The notes below the pieces were generated by a model that was given only the letters and a program-made list of their open reading frames with translations, was not told the DNA's origin and did no database searches. Shown one piece after another: positions 50,491-58,132 of a stretch of 64,000 nt of DNA. The translations under genes were made by a program, and so were the position numbers. This DNA comes from Armatimonadetes bacterium UBA1398 (GTDB lineage: Bacteria > Armatimonadota > Zipacnadia > UBA1398): positions 20,937 to 84,936 of the forward strand of contig DBQI01000014.1 of NCBI GenBank assembly GCA_002305165.1, written 5' to 3'. Position 1 is the stretch's first letter, and each line of letters starts with the position of its first letter.

Positions 50491-51357
50491 TTACGCCGAT
50501 GTAGGACGCCGGAAGTGCAGCAGGTACTCGAATGTGATCCCCGCCGTGATGTAGTTCGACGGCCAACCGAAGATGCCCATCCGGTTGACCAGGTTGGTCT
50601 TGTCCCAGATGATGGTATTGCGGAACTCATACCCCGCCGACCGCAGGGCCTCGATGATGCCGATGTGAAGCACCACTCGCTCGCCCTCCCACCAGATGTC
50701 CGGCACGTTCACCACACAGTGTGCGCCAGGTCTCAGCAGGGGCAGCAACCTCGCGAAGATGCCCTCCATAGCCTCGCAGTACTCCTTGTAAGCCAGGGTG
50801 CCTAGGTCTGCCGGATCCTGGGAGTACTGCTCCACCAGCCCATACTGCTCGTTCCTTCGGTCCTCGGTGCGACGTGACTTGTTGCGCCGCGGACGATTGA
50901 GGCAGTTCGCGTAGGGCGGTGAGGTCAGGAGCAGGGCGACCGTGCCGGGGTCGACCAATCCAGCGAGCTCACGCGCATCCGTGCACACCGCGTGCTGCGC
51001 GACCCCCTCTGCCGCTGGCTCTGCCGCCAGACGCGACTCCGCGAGATCAACGAACTCCCACTTGAGATCCGCCCCCAAGGCGCTCCGAACGCAGTCGCGA
51101 GCGGCCACCATGGTGGTCCCGCTTCCAGCGAATGGATCCAATACCAGCTCGCCCTTGTGGGTAAACAGCTCGATACACTGGCGCGCGAGAGCGATGGGAT
51201 AGGTCGCGGGATGCACCGACTTCCTGCGGACATCCCGTTTCTCGTACTCGAACTTCCACACCCCGACCTGTCGCTGCAACCACTCGCCCGCGGACAGGCA
51301 GCACAGATGGCTCCCGGGGCACTCGCAAATGCGCTCGTGGGGCAGGTCGAGCCTCAT
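50491..51357 (-). CDS. Orphan DNA methyltransferase (N4-cytosine/N6-adenine amino-type)
   Basis: About 288 residues. SAM-binding motif I is LVLDPFAGSGTTMVAA and catalytic motif IV is LLTSPPYANCLN; TSPPY favours N4-cytosine, but N6-adenine cannot be excluded. Motif I comes before IV, unlike the usual beta-class N4 enzymes. The N-terminus is cysteine-rich (ICECPGSHLCC), perhaps a zinc finger. ATG 51357 is chosen; a GTG at 51405 would add 16 residues. No endonuclease gene is adjacent, so it is solitary or part of an unrecognised system. Confidence 0.78.
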   Translation of the reverse strand: MRLDLPHERICECPGSHLCCLSAGEWLQRQVGVWKFEYEKRDVRRKSVHPATYPIALARQCIELFTHKGELVLDPFAGSGTTMVAARDCVRSALGADLKWEFVDLAESRLAAEPAAEGVAQHAVCTDARELAGLVDPGTVALLLTSPPYANCLNRPRRNKSRRTEDRRNEQYGLVEQYSQDPADLGTLAYKEYCEAMEGIFARLLPLLRPGAHCVVNVPDIWWEGERVVLHIGIIEALRSAGYEFRNTIIWDKTNLVNRMGIFGWPSNYITAGITFEYLLHFRRPTSA

Positions 51358-51414
51358 TCCGAGGCGCCCATCAGACGTGCGCGGCCCGGAGCGCCGCGTC
51401 GCCACGATCGCGGC

Positions 51415-51942
51415 CTACAGGAACGCGCTGGGCGGAGCATTCGCTATAGTCCCGAGGGCCTCCCCGCGACACGCAGTGATCTGCCACTCCCCGTCGACCT
51501 TCTCCCACGTGTCGACGTCCTTGCCAGCGAACTGCTTGCTGAAGTTGATGTTGAGCACCGGAACGGTCGCAGAGATCGATAGAGTGCGATCCACAGTGGC
51601 CTTCGCGGTCTTGCCCTCCAGTTCGATCGACTCGACTTTCGTGGTCATCGAGAGGGTTGCCGCATCCAGGAGCTGCTCAGCCATGGGGATTGAACGGATG
51701 TTGTCCACTACCCCCAGTTTGCTCGTGATGGCCTCGAGCGCGTCTAGATCCTTCGCGTTCAGGGCCTTGTCGAGGTCCACGTAGCGCTCACTGATCTGGG
51801 CGCGAACCATGTTCGGGTAGATCACCAACCAACCCACGGCGCCGGCGGCCGCGAGCAAGACCACAACCACCACTACCGCGATCAGCCCGCCCTTGCCCTT
51901 CTTCCTCATTGCAGGTGATGCAGCGCTACCACCCATTGTCAT
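51415..51942 (-). CDS. Membrane-anchored protein with NTF2-like extracytoplasmic domain
   Basis: 175 residues: a basic N-terminus (MRKKGKGG), one membrane helix (LIAVVVVVVLLAAAGAVGWL), and an extracytoplasmic domain of about 130 residues whose DLDALEAITSKLG and VDTWEKVDGEWQITACRG suggest an NTF2/SnoaL-like fold. The ATG starts one base after the htrA stop, so the two are co-translated. It may be an accessory of the HtrA protease; this is inference from position. Confidence 0.6.
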   Translation of the reverse strand: MTMGGSAASPAMRKKGKGGLIAVVVVVVLLAAAGAVGWLVIYPNMVRAQISERYVDLDKALNAKDLDALEAITSKLGVVDNIRSIPMAEQLLDAATLSMTTKVESIELEGKTAKATVDRTLSISATVPVLNINFSKQFAGKDVDTWEKVDGEWQITACRGEALGTIANAPPSAFL

Positions 51943-53103
51943 CTAGAGGTCTCCTCGTCGCGCAACAGTCAACTGAAATCTCATGACGCCCCCACGCGAG
52001 CGGCCGTCATACCGGAACACCTTCACCTCTAGTTCATCTCCAGGCTTGATGCCCGACAGGGTGTCGCGCAGATCCATAGGCTCACGGACCTCGCGGCCCC
52101 CGATGGACAGGATGAGATCGCCCTCCCGCATCCCCGAGACTTCGGCGGGCGATCCTGGGACGACATCAGCCACCTGCAGGTAGTGCCCCTCCGGCGCGTC
52201 CGCAGCCGCGAGCCACTGCGGATCGACGATCCCTGGCTGGAACCCGATGACGCCCTCACTAAGCAGGTTCTCCACCACCGCGCGCAGCTTGTTCGCCGAG
52301 ATGGCGAACCCCACGCCCGCCGAGGCTCCAGAAGGGCTGGTGATGAGCGTGTTCATGCCGACAACGTTGCCGGCCAGGTCGATCAGGGGGCCTCCCGAGT
52401 TACCCGAGTTGATGGCCGCATCGGTCTGAATCATGTCGTCGTAGATCCGTTCGGAGCCCGACTCCTCCGGAACCTTGAACCGCCGTCCGAGCGCTGAGAC
52501 CACCCCAACCGTGGCGGTGTGGTCCAGCCCGAAGGGACTGCCGATGGCGATGATCCAGTCGCCCACCTCCAGAGAAGACGGATCCCCGAACTCGAGCGAG
52601 GGCAGGTTATCGGCGTCCACCTGCAACACCGCAATGTCATCCGCCGGGCTCGCCGCGATAACCCTGGAGTTCAGCTCTACCGTCGAACCGTCCGGCTGGA
52701 GGACCGTCACGACGGGGTTCAAGTTGCCTCTCACCACGTGCTCGTTGGTGAGGACCAGCCCGCGTTCCGCATCCATGAGGAAGCCTGTGCCCTGCCCGCG
52801 TGGCACCTCGAAGTACTCGCCCCACCGGTTCACCACGGTCTCGATGGTCGTCACGTTCACGACCCCTGGGTCGGCGCGGGATATGGCCGCCTTGATGGCC
52901 TCAGAATCACCGCCCTCGATGGTTAGAGCCGTTGAACTCCTCGGAGGCACGGCGCGATCGGCCACAGGAGCCGTCGCGACACCAGGTGACGTCCCAGCTA
53001 GAGCCAGAACGACAACCGCCCCGCACGCCGCCCCCGCTAGCGCGCCGGCTACCAGGGCTACCACCACAACGGCGCAGCCTACCCCGCGCCCATTACCGGC
53101 CAT
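51943..53103 (-). CDS. HtrA/DegP-type S1C serine protease with one PDZ domain
   Basis: 386-residue membrane-anchored periplasmic protease. N-terminal helix (VVVVALVAGALAGAACGAVVV), then trypsin-like domain with His in LTNEHVVRG, Asp in DDIAVLQV and Ser in NSGNSGGPLIDLAGN, then a PDZ domain (VVPGSPAEVSGMREGDLILS) near the C-terminus. Typical for DegS/HtrA. It begins a colinear block of envelope genes and may control quality of the secreted proteins nearby. Confidence 0.94.
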   Translation of the reverse strand: MAGNGRGVGCAVVVVALVAGALAGAACGAVVVLALAGTSPGVATAPVADRAVPPRSSTALTIEGGDSEAIKAAISRADPGVVNVTTIETVVNRWGEYFEVPRGQGTGFLMDAERGLVLTNEHVVRGNLNPVVTVLQPDGSTVELNSRVIAASPADDIAVLQVDADNLPSLEFGDPSSLEVGDWIIAIGSPFGLDHTATVGVVSALGRRFKVPEESGSERIYDDMIQTDAAINSGNSGGPLIDLAGNVVGMNTLITSPSGASAGVGFAISANKLRAVVENLLSEGVIGFQPGIVDPQWLAAADAPEGHYLQVADVVPGSPAEVSGMREGDLILSIGGREVREPMDLRDTLSGIKPGDELEVKVFRYDGRSRGGVMRFQLTVARRGDL

Positions 53104-53131
53104 CCGTGTCGGCCTCCCGACCCCGTCCGAG

Positions 53132-53596
53132 CTACACCATGCTCCGAAGCAGACGGACCATCTCGATCGCGGTCATCGCCGCCTCGGCTCCCTTGTTGCC
53201 CATGCGCGTCCCAGCCCGCTCGATTGCCTGCTCCAGAGTCTCGGTGGTCACTATCCCGTAAATGACAGGGACGCCTGTCTCCAGGGACACGCGCGCGATC
53301 CCCTTCGCCGACTCCCCCGCGACGTAGTCGAAGTGGGGCGTATCTCCTCGGATCACCGCACCGAGGCACACGACCGCATCATACTGGCCGCCCTCCGCCA
53401 TCTTCCGGGCAACCAGAGGCACCTCGAACGCGCCCGGGACCCAGGCGACCCCGACATCGTCACTAGACACCCCGTGCCGCACCAAGGCATCCATCGCCCC
53501 GTCAAGCAGCTTGGTTGTCACGAAGCTGTTGAAACGCGACAGAACGATTCCGAATCTTAGCCCCGTCCCGTCCAGGTTCCCCTCGAAGCTCCTCAT
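53132..53596 (-). CDS. ribH: 6,7-dimethyl-8-ribityllumazine synthase
   Basis: Condenses 3,4-dihydroxy-2-butanone 4-phosphate (from RibBA) with the ribityl-uracil to make lumazine, the direct precursor of riboflavin. Family motifs are RFGIVLSRFNSFVTTKLLDG, WVPGAFEVPLVA, VCLGAVIRGDTPHFDYV and RAGTRMGNKGAEAAMTAIEM. 154 residues, full length. GAGG lies 8 bases upstream. ribD and ribE are not in the window. Confidence 0.95.
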   Translation of the reverse strand: MRSFEGNLDGTGLRFGIVLSRFNSFVTTKLLDGAMDALVRHGVSSDDVGVAWVPGAFEVPLVARKMAEGGQYDAVVCLGAVIRGDTPHFDYVAGESAKGIARVSLETGVPVIYGIVTTETLEQAIERAGTRMGNKGAEAAMTAIEMVRLLRSMV

Positions 53597-53619
53597 AGGC
53601 CGGCCTCACTCTCATGCGA

Positions 53620-53650
53620 ACATGCCCCAGCCGCTCGGGCTAGGGCATGT
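53620..53650 (-). terminator. Hairpin after the Met-Gly-repeat gene cluster
   Basis: ACATGCCC(C)AGCC pairs with GGCT(A)GGGCATGT around a 5-base loop, giving 12 base pairs with one mismatch. It lies 45 bases after the stop of the lipoprotein at 53695 and 24 bases before ribH. It may end the five-gene unit; a role in the ribH leader is also possible. Confidence 0.55.
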
Positions 53651-53694
53651 GCTTGGACTCAGACGATCGCGCTCACTCTCGGTCGCGCCCGATG

Positions 53695-54417
53695 TCATTC
53701 CGGCAGCATGGGTGCGCTGCTCATCATGGACGGACCTCCGGCCCCGGTGCCAGCCCCCCCACCACCCGGCGGACCCAGCATGGCTCCACCCATCATCGGT
53801 CCGGGCCCACCCATCATCCCACCAGGCAAGCCACTGGCCGCCCCTCCACCGCCGCCACCCGCGCCACCTCCGCCAACCTGCGCAACCCAAGCGCTTCGCA
53901 GCGAGCTCTGATCGGTTCCAGGATTCGAGCCGCCACTCATCCCGGGCCAGTCGTAGTCGGTCCAGAACCAGCTACGCTCACGCGACTCCAGCCATTCCCG
54001 ATGGGTGTCTGCATTGTAGTCGCCCCGCGGCGGATCGGGGATCAGATGCTCCGGGACCGGCCCCATCGTCATGTAAGGGCCCCATCCCGTACTCGCCATC
54101 TCTCGCTCCAGCTCCTTGAGGGAGAGCCGCATGACTTGGCGCCTGATCTCAGTGTTGTACTCGCCCACAGATCCACTGCTACGGAGCCGGTAGTTCCGGT
54201 CACGGACCGGAACCATCCGGTGGGCATACGGCGGCGGCGTGATGTTCACCGGAGAGATCACCATGGGACGCACGGCCTCGGGCGGGGCCTCGAAGGGCTC
54301 AGCGGGGGTAACAGCCTGCTCCTCCGGGACAGCCGGCGGCAGGCACCCGCTGAGAGCAACGATGCCTAGGCCCATCATCGCACCGAGAAGGGCAATTCCT
54401 CGGTAGGAACGCTTCAT
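53695..54417 (-). CDS. Lipoprotein with Met-Gly-rich C-terminal tail
   Basis: 240 residues. Lipoprotein signal with lipobox LSGC, then a Pro-rich spacer, then a hydrophilic region with RERSWFWTDYDWPG. The last 60 residues are low complexity and Gly-Met-rich (GGMMGGPGPMMGGAMLG), which links it to the next four genes. ATG 54417 is preferred, with GGGAG 8 bases upstream. Function unknown. It is the last gene of the cluster. Confidence 0.7.
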   Translation of the reverse strand: MKRSYRGIALLGAMMGLGIVALSGCLPPAVPEEQAVTPAEPFEAPPEAVRPMVISPVNITPPPYAHRMVPVRDRNYRLRSSGSVGEYNTEIRRQVMRLSLKELEREMASTGWGPYMTMGPVPEHLIPDPPRGDYNADTHREWLESRERSWFWTDYDWPGMSGGSNPGTDQSSLRSAWVAQVGGGGAGGGGGGAASGLPGGMMGGPGPMMGGAMLGPPGGGGAGTGAGGPSMMSSAPMLPE

Positions 54418-54488
54418 TGGGACTCTCCCATCACACACAAGTCGCACACTATCACACAACCCCGCGCCATGTCGGCCACGGGATAGGC

Positions 54489-55727
54489 CTACGATCCAGG
54501 CTGTGATGACACCCCAGCCGCCATTGGCGCCACCGGAGCACCTGTACCCGCCCCGCCACCGGGCGGCGCACTCATTCCGCCGCGGGCCCCCGGACCGGCG
54601 GCCCCGCGCGGACCGCCCATCATGGGAGGCCCTCCGGGCATCATCATGCCACCCGGCATGCCGCCACCCGACGAACTAGAGGTGGCAGCGGCGGGAGCAT
54701 CCGACCATACACGGGGCGGGGCCACACTGTTCAGCGCGGGGCGACCCTCTGCACTGTAGGATCGATTACTCGGGTAGTAGTCCGTGCGGAACCACGCGCC
54801 AGCGCCGAGCCCCATGATATAGCTCCGGAGCAGGCTCTCATACTCCATCTGGACCCGCCGGTCGAACTCCGCCCGATCCTGCTCGATCGATGCCGGGGGA
54901 AGGTCGATCTCCACCTCGGGGGCCGGCGGTGGGGCCGCAGGCGCAGCCGGGGCAGTTGCCGCGGCTCCCTCCTCGGCAGGGGGGGGCGAAGCCAGAGCGG
55001 GCGCGGGAGCCGGGCTCTCTGTCCCCGCCTCGGGACTGTCTGGGTCACGGAACCGGGTCTTCCTCAACACCGCGAGCCTGGCGGACTCCAGCAGGTTGTC
55101 CTTGATCTCCTGCGGGACCCGCGCGATCTGCGCCTCGACATAGGCATCGACAGCGCGCTGCTCCAACCGGCGTCCCTCAAGGGCGATGTTCATCGGGTTG
55201 AGCACATTCTGGAACTCGCTGGGAACCATCATCGCCGCGCCCATGGCCGCCAAGTTGTAGTGCAGCTTGGCTTCCTCGATAGGGGCCCACTTACGGTTGA
55301 GCTGATGCGCCCACTCCATAGTGAGCTCATAGCGCTCCGAAAGCGCCGTCCACTGCTCCTTCTGGTAGAAGGTGGAGGAGGCCGTCGGAGCGTAGTCGTG
55401 CAGCCTGGTCCCGCTGGCCGGCTCGCCGAACCCAGGATTCCAGGCCTGCCCGCCGCCGCCACCGCCGCCCATCGGGCCACCCATTCCGCCCATGCCCGGA
55501 CCCATCATCATTCCGGGTCCCAACACGCCCCCACCCATAGGGCCCGTGCCCGCCCCGCCGGCCATGGCGGGCGGCCCAGGAGGCGCCGGCGCGCCCATGG
55601 TCTCGGCGGACGCCACGTCGGCCGAGACGCCGTCCGCTAGGTAAGCCCCGGCAAACCCTGCAACCGAGAGCGCCACGGCCGCCACGACGACTGCTACGCT
55701 CCTAAGTCTTGGTGTGACATGGATCAT
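54489..55727 (-). CDS. Exported protein with Met-Gly-Pro-rich ends
   Basis: 412 residues. N-terminal signal or anchor (VAVVVAAVALSVAGFAGAYL), then a Gly-Met-rich tract (MMMGPGMGGMGGPMGGG), a helical central region (EEAKLHYNLAAMGAAMM, ARVPQEIKDNLLESARL), a Pro-Ala-rich linker, and a second Gly-Met-rich tail (GMPGGMMMPGGPPMMGG). The helical part may be the functional core. It shares FRTDYYP with the WTDYDWP of the lipoprotein downstream, but this is a short match. Function unknown. Confidence 0.65.
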   Translation of the reverse strand: MIHVTPRLRSVAVVVAAVALSVAGFAGAYLADGVSADVASAETMGAPAPPGPPAMAGGAGTGPMGGGVLGPGMMMGPGMGGMGGPMGGGGGGGQAWNPGFGEPASGTRLHDYAPTASSTFYQKEQWTALSERYELTMEWAHQLNRKWAPIEEAKLHYNLAAMGAAMMVPSEFQNVLNPMNIALEGRRLEQRAVDAYVEAQIARVPQEIKDNLLESARLAVLRKTRFRDPDSPEAGTESPAPAPALASPPPAEEGAAATAPAAPAAPPPAPEVEIDLPPASIEQDRAEFDRRVQMEYESLLRSYIMGLGAGAWFRTDYYPSNRSYSAEGRPALNSVAPPRVWSDAPAAATSSSSGGGMPGGMMMPGGPPMMGGPRGAAGPGARGGMSAPPGGGAGTGAPVAPMAAGVSSQPGS

Positions 55728-55770
55728 GGATCGTTACGCACCTCTCGGTGACTCTCTACTCTAACCGCGC

Positions 55771-58041
55771 CTAGTGGGTGCCTCCACCGGCGCCAAGCAG
55801 GCTGCCAGCCCCGCCGCCCATCATTCCTGGGCCACTCATCATCCCGCCCATCGCGCCCCCGGTGCCTGCGGCCTCGCTGCTAGCCGCATTGCCGAGACCA
55901 TGGGCGAAGGTGCAGCAACGGAAGCCGCGCAGACGCGCGCTCCCCAGGTACCGGCTATCAGCCCCGGCGCCGCGGGATACCGTCGCTCCCGGCGCGGCCT
56001 GGCTCGCCCCTCCGCCGCCGCTAGCCATCCCGCCTGGGCCGCCCATCATGGGGCCGCCGCTACCCATCATCGCGCCGCTACCCATCATGGGGCCACTGCT
56101 GCCCATCATGGGCGCGCCGCCCATCATCGCACCGCCACTACCCATCATCGGGCCACTGCTGCCCATCATGGGCGCACCGCCCATCATCGGGCCGCCGCTG
56201 CCCATCATGAGGCCGCCGGCTCCACCCGCCGCGCCGCCCGTCTCGGGAGCTGCCGCGATATAGGACCCGATCATGGACGGCATCGCTCGGCAGGACGCGT
56301 CCCAACCCTTGGAGAGCCAGGAGCCTCCACGCAGATCAATCTTAGGCGAGTCGGGGTGCTCGTAGAGGCTATCGTAGTTGCGCGCAACACTCGTGTAGAG
56401 CAGCCGCCGCTCTGTCATGTCGAGGTGGCCCTGGCCCTCGAGTTGCGACCAGGTCATCATCGTCTCGGCCATGGTCCACTCCGCCGCGTTGCCGCTCATA
56501 TCGAACAGCCCATAGCCGTTGACGCAGTCGGCATAGCTTCCAGCCGCCGCCAGGCCACGGCTACGAGGGTTGTCGAGGGTATTGCAACGCGCCGGTTGGT
56601 AAGCGGCCCCATAGGGGAAATCGGAGCCCTCGGGCCCGACGCAAGCCCTGACCCACTCGACCGAACTGCACAGTCGCTTGCCCTCTTCGGCACAGGCGGC
56701 TGCGGCATCGAAGTAACTCATCTGGGCGGGCTTCGCTCCGCGACGATTGGGGTACTCGTAGATGTCGATGCAGTAAGGAACGTCGGCGAGGGCCGCGAAC
56801 CACTTGGTTTCGTTCAGCAGGCCGCCCGTGGTCACGTCACGCTTCTGTTCGTTCTGAACAGGCCCAGAATCAACGCTCTTCAGGGTCAGGCTCGTTCCGG
56901 GCGCGGTGAAGGTGACGCCGCTCCCGCGTGTCGCGGTGATGGGCTCGCCCTCGCCCAGAGCCGGGGACTCAGCGTCATCCCAGTGCTGGAACCAGAACTC
57001 GCCCTCCACGACACCTGGGCTAATCCTGACCATGCCCTCCGGGCAGCCCTTGCCGCCATCGGTCAGCGCATCAACGGAGAGGGTCACCGACGCCACGTCC
57101 CCGCCGGTCACCCAGACGCTCTGACGGCCCATGACCAGCGGCTCCAACGCGGCATCCGCAGGCGCGCCGCTCCGTCGACCTGTCACCTCAACGGTGTGCG
57201 GCCCCTTCACGATCCCATCGATGACGGCGGGAACCGCCTCGGCCACAAGCACCCCGTCGATGGTGACCTCCACGTCGCCCTCGGCCAAGGGGGCGGCCAC
57301 GAGGACCTTGCCCACGTCCTCGGACGCGTCGAGCAGGATCTCCTCGGTGCGTCCGGCTGAGATCGTCACACGTGTCAGGTAGGGAACCGGCTCAGTGAGG
57401 ACGGTCACGACATAGGTCCCTGGCGCCATGTTCGGCACCACATAGGGCGGAGCGCCGCGGGCTACCTGAATTCCACCGATGCTGAGCCCACTCGCTGGGA
57501 TTCCTGTGCTTACGCTCAGCGAGCCCACGAGTGACTGCCCGTTGATCGTCGTGCGGGCGGCCTCGCCTTTGCCCGTCGCGAAGCTCTGCTCGGTGGAGAA
57601 GAAGGGGCCCTCCAGGCGCAGTGTGTGGGGTCCGACCATCAGGTTGTCTACAGACAACTCCTGGCCGGCGACCACATCACCGATGTAGGCGCCATCGAGG
57701 TACACCTTCATGCCTGCCAGATCGCTCGTCAGCACGAAGCTGCCGGTAGCCTTGGTCAGCGCGAACGGCACCGAGGCGACCTCACCCGCCGTGACAGTGA
57801 TCGTAGCCTCGACGTCCACATAGTCCTTGGTCTTGGTGGCGACCGTGTGGAGCCCCGGCTTCACACCCGAGAGAGTCAGCGGCGTCGTTCCCGCCGTCTC
57901 GCCGTCGACCGTGACCGTCACTCCCGAGGGGTCAGAGGTGATGAAGAGCACACCCGTCCCCTGGGCGCAGACCGGCGCCGTTAGGAGCACCGCCGCGACG
58001 GCGATCAAACCGAACTTCGCTCGGGCAGAGACATGGCCCAT
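55771..58041 (-). CDS. PEGA-SUMF1 exported protein with a Met-Gly-rich insertion
   Basis: 756 residues. Signal peptide (LIAVAAVLLTAPVCAQG), then several PEGA-type domains (SDPSGVTVTVDGETAGTTPL and SDLAGMKVYLDGAYIGDV), then a SUMF1-type domain (KRLCSSVEWVRAC, YGLFDMSGNAAEWTM, IDLRGGSWLSKGWDASCRAM). A Met-Gly-rich tract of about 100 residues (roughly 600-700) splits this domain: the closing strand LRGFRCCTFAHG comes after it. A short Met-Gly tail follows. Only one of the two FGE cysteines is in place, so it is probably not a formylglycine maker. ATG 58041 is preferred over a start at 58071, with AAGGGGA upstream. Confidence 0.75.
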   Translation of the reverse strand: MGHVSARAKFGLIAVAAVLLTAPVCAQGTGVLFITSDPSGVTVTVDGETAGTTPLTLSGVKPGLHTVATKTKDYVDVEATITVTAGEVASVPFALTKATGSFVLTSDLAGMKVYLDGAYIGDVVAGQELSVDNLMVGPHTLRLEGPFFSTEQSFATGKGEAARTTINGQSLVGSLSVSTGIPASGLSIGGIQVARGAPPYVVPNMAPGTYVVTVLTEPVPYLTRVTISAGRTEEILLDASEDVGKVLVAAPLAEGDVEVTIDGVLVAEAVPAVIDGIVKGPHTVEVTGRRSGAPADAALEPLVMGRQSVWVTGGDVASVTLSVDALTDGGKGCPEGMVRISPGVVEGEFWFQHWDDAESPALGEGEPITATRGSGVTFTAPGTSLTLKSVDSGPVQNEQKRDVTTGGLLNETKWFAALADVPYCIDIYEYPNRRGAKPAQMSYFDAAAACAEEGKRLCSSVEWVRACVGPEGSDFPYGAAYQPARCNTLDNPRSRGLAAAGSYADCVNGYGLFDMSGNAAEWTMAETMMTWSQLEGQGHLDMTERRLLYTSVARNYDSLYEHPDSPKIDLRGGSWLSKGWDASCRAMPSMIGSYIAAAPETGGAAGGAGGLMMGSGGPMMGGAPMMGSSGPMMGSGGAMMGGAPMMGSSGPMMGSGAMMGSGGPMMGGPGGMASGGGGASQAAPGATVSRGAGADSRYLGSARLRGFRCCTFAHGLGNAASSEAAGTGGAMGGMMSGPGMMGGGAGSLLGAGGGTH
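56041..56216 (-). repeat. Met-Gly repeat tract within the PEGA-SUMF1 gene
   Basis: Imperfect repeats of CCCATCATGGGG with GGCC- or GCGCC-type spacers, read in the reverse strand as units such as MMGSGGPMMGGAP. Spacing is irregular (about 18-33 bases) but always a multiple of three. Confidence 0.85.
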
Positions 58042-58102
58042 TGGGCTGTCCCCTTTCCAACTCGTCCCCATGGCGAAGGGGCCGTTCCGTCTACAACCCC
58101 GA

Positions 58103-58120
58103 GGGCGCCTGTGGGCGCCC
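58103..58120 (-). terminator. Intercistronic hairpin between the TPR and PEGA-SUMF1 genes
   Basis: GGGCGCC-TGTG-GGCGCCC: a perfect 7-base-pair stem with a tetraloop, 13 bases after the stop of the TPR gene. It may lower transcription or stabilise the upstream message. No U-tract. Confidence 0.4.
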
Positions 58121-58132
58121 CCGGGCCTCTGT

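Noticed and set aside
55774..57360. A 528-codon open frame on the forward strand opposite the PEGA-SUMF1 gene
   Set aside because: It is rich in His, Ala and Arg, as expected from the complement of a GC-rich gene with Met-Gly repeats. The reverse strand has a signal peptide, PEGA and SUMF1 motifs; the forward frame has none.
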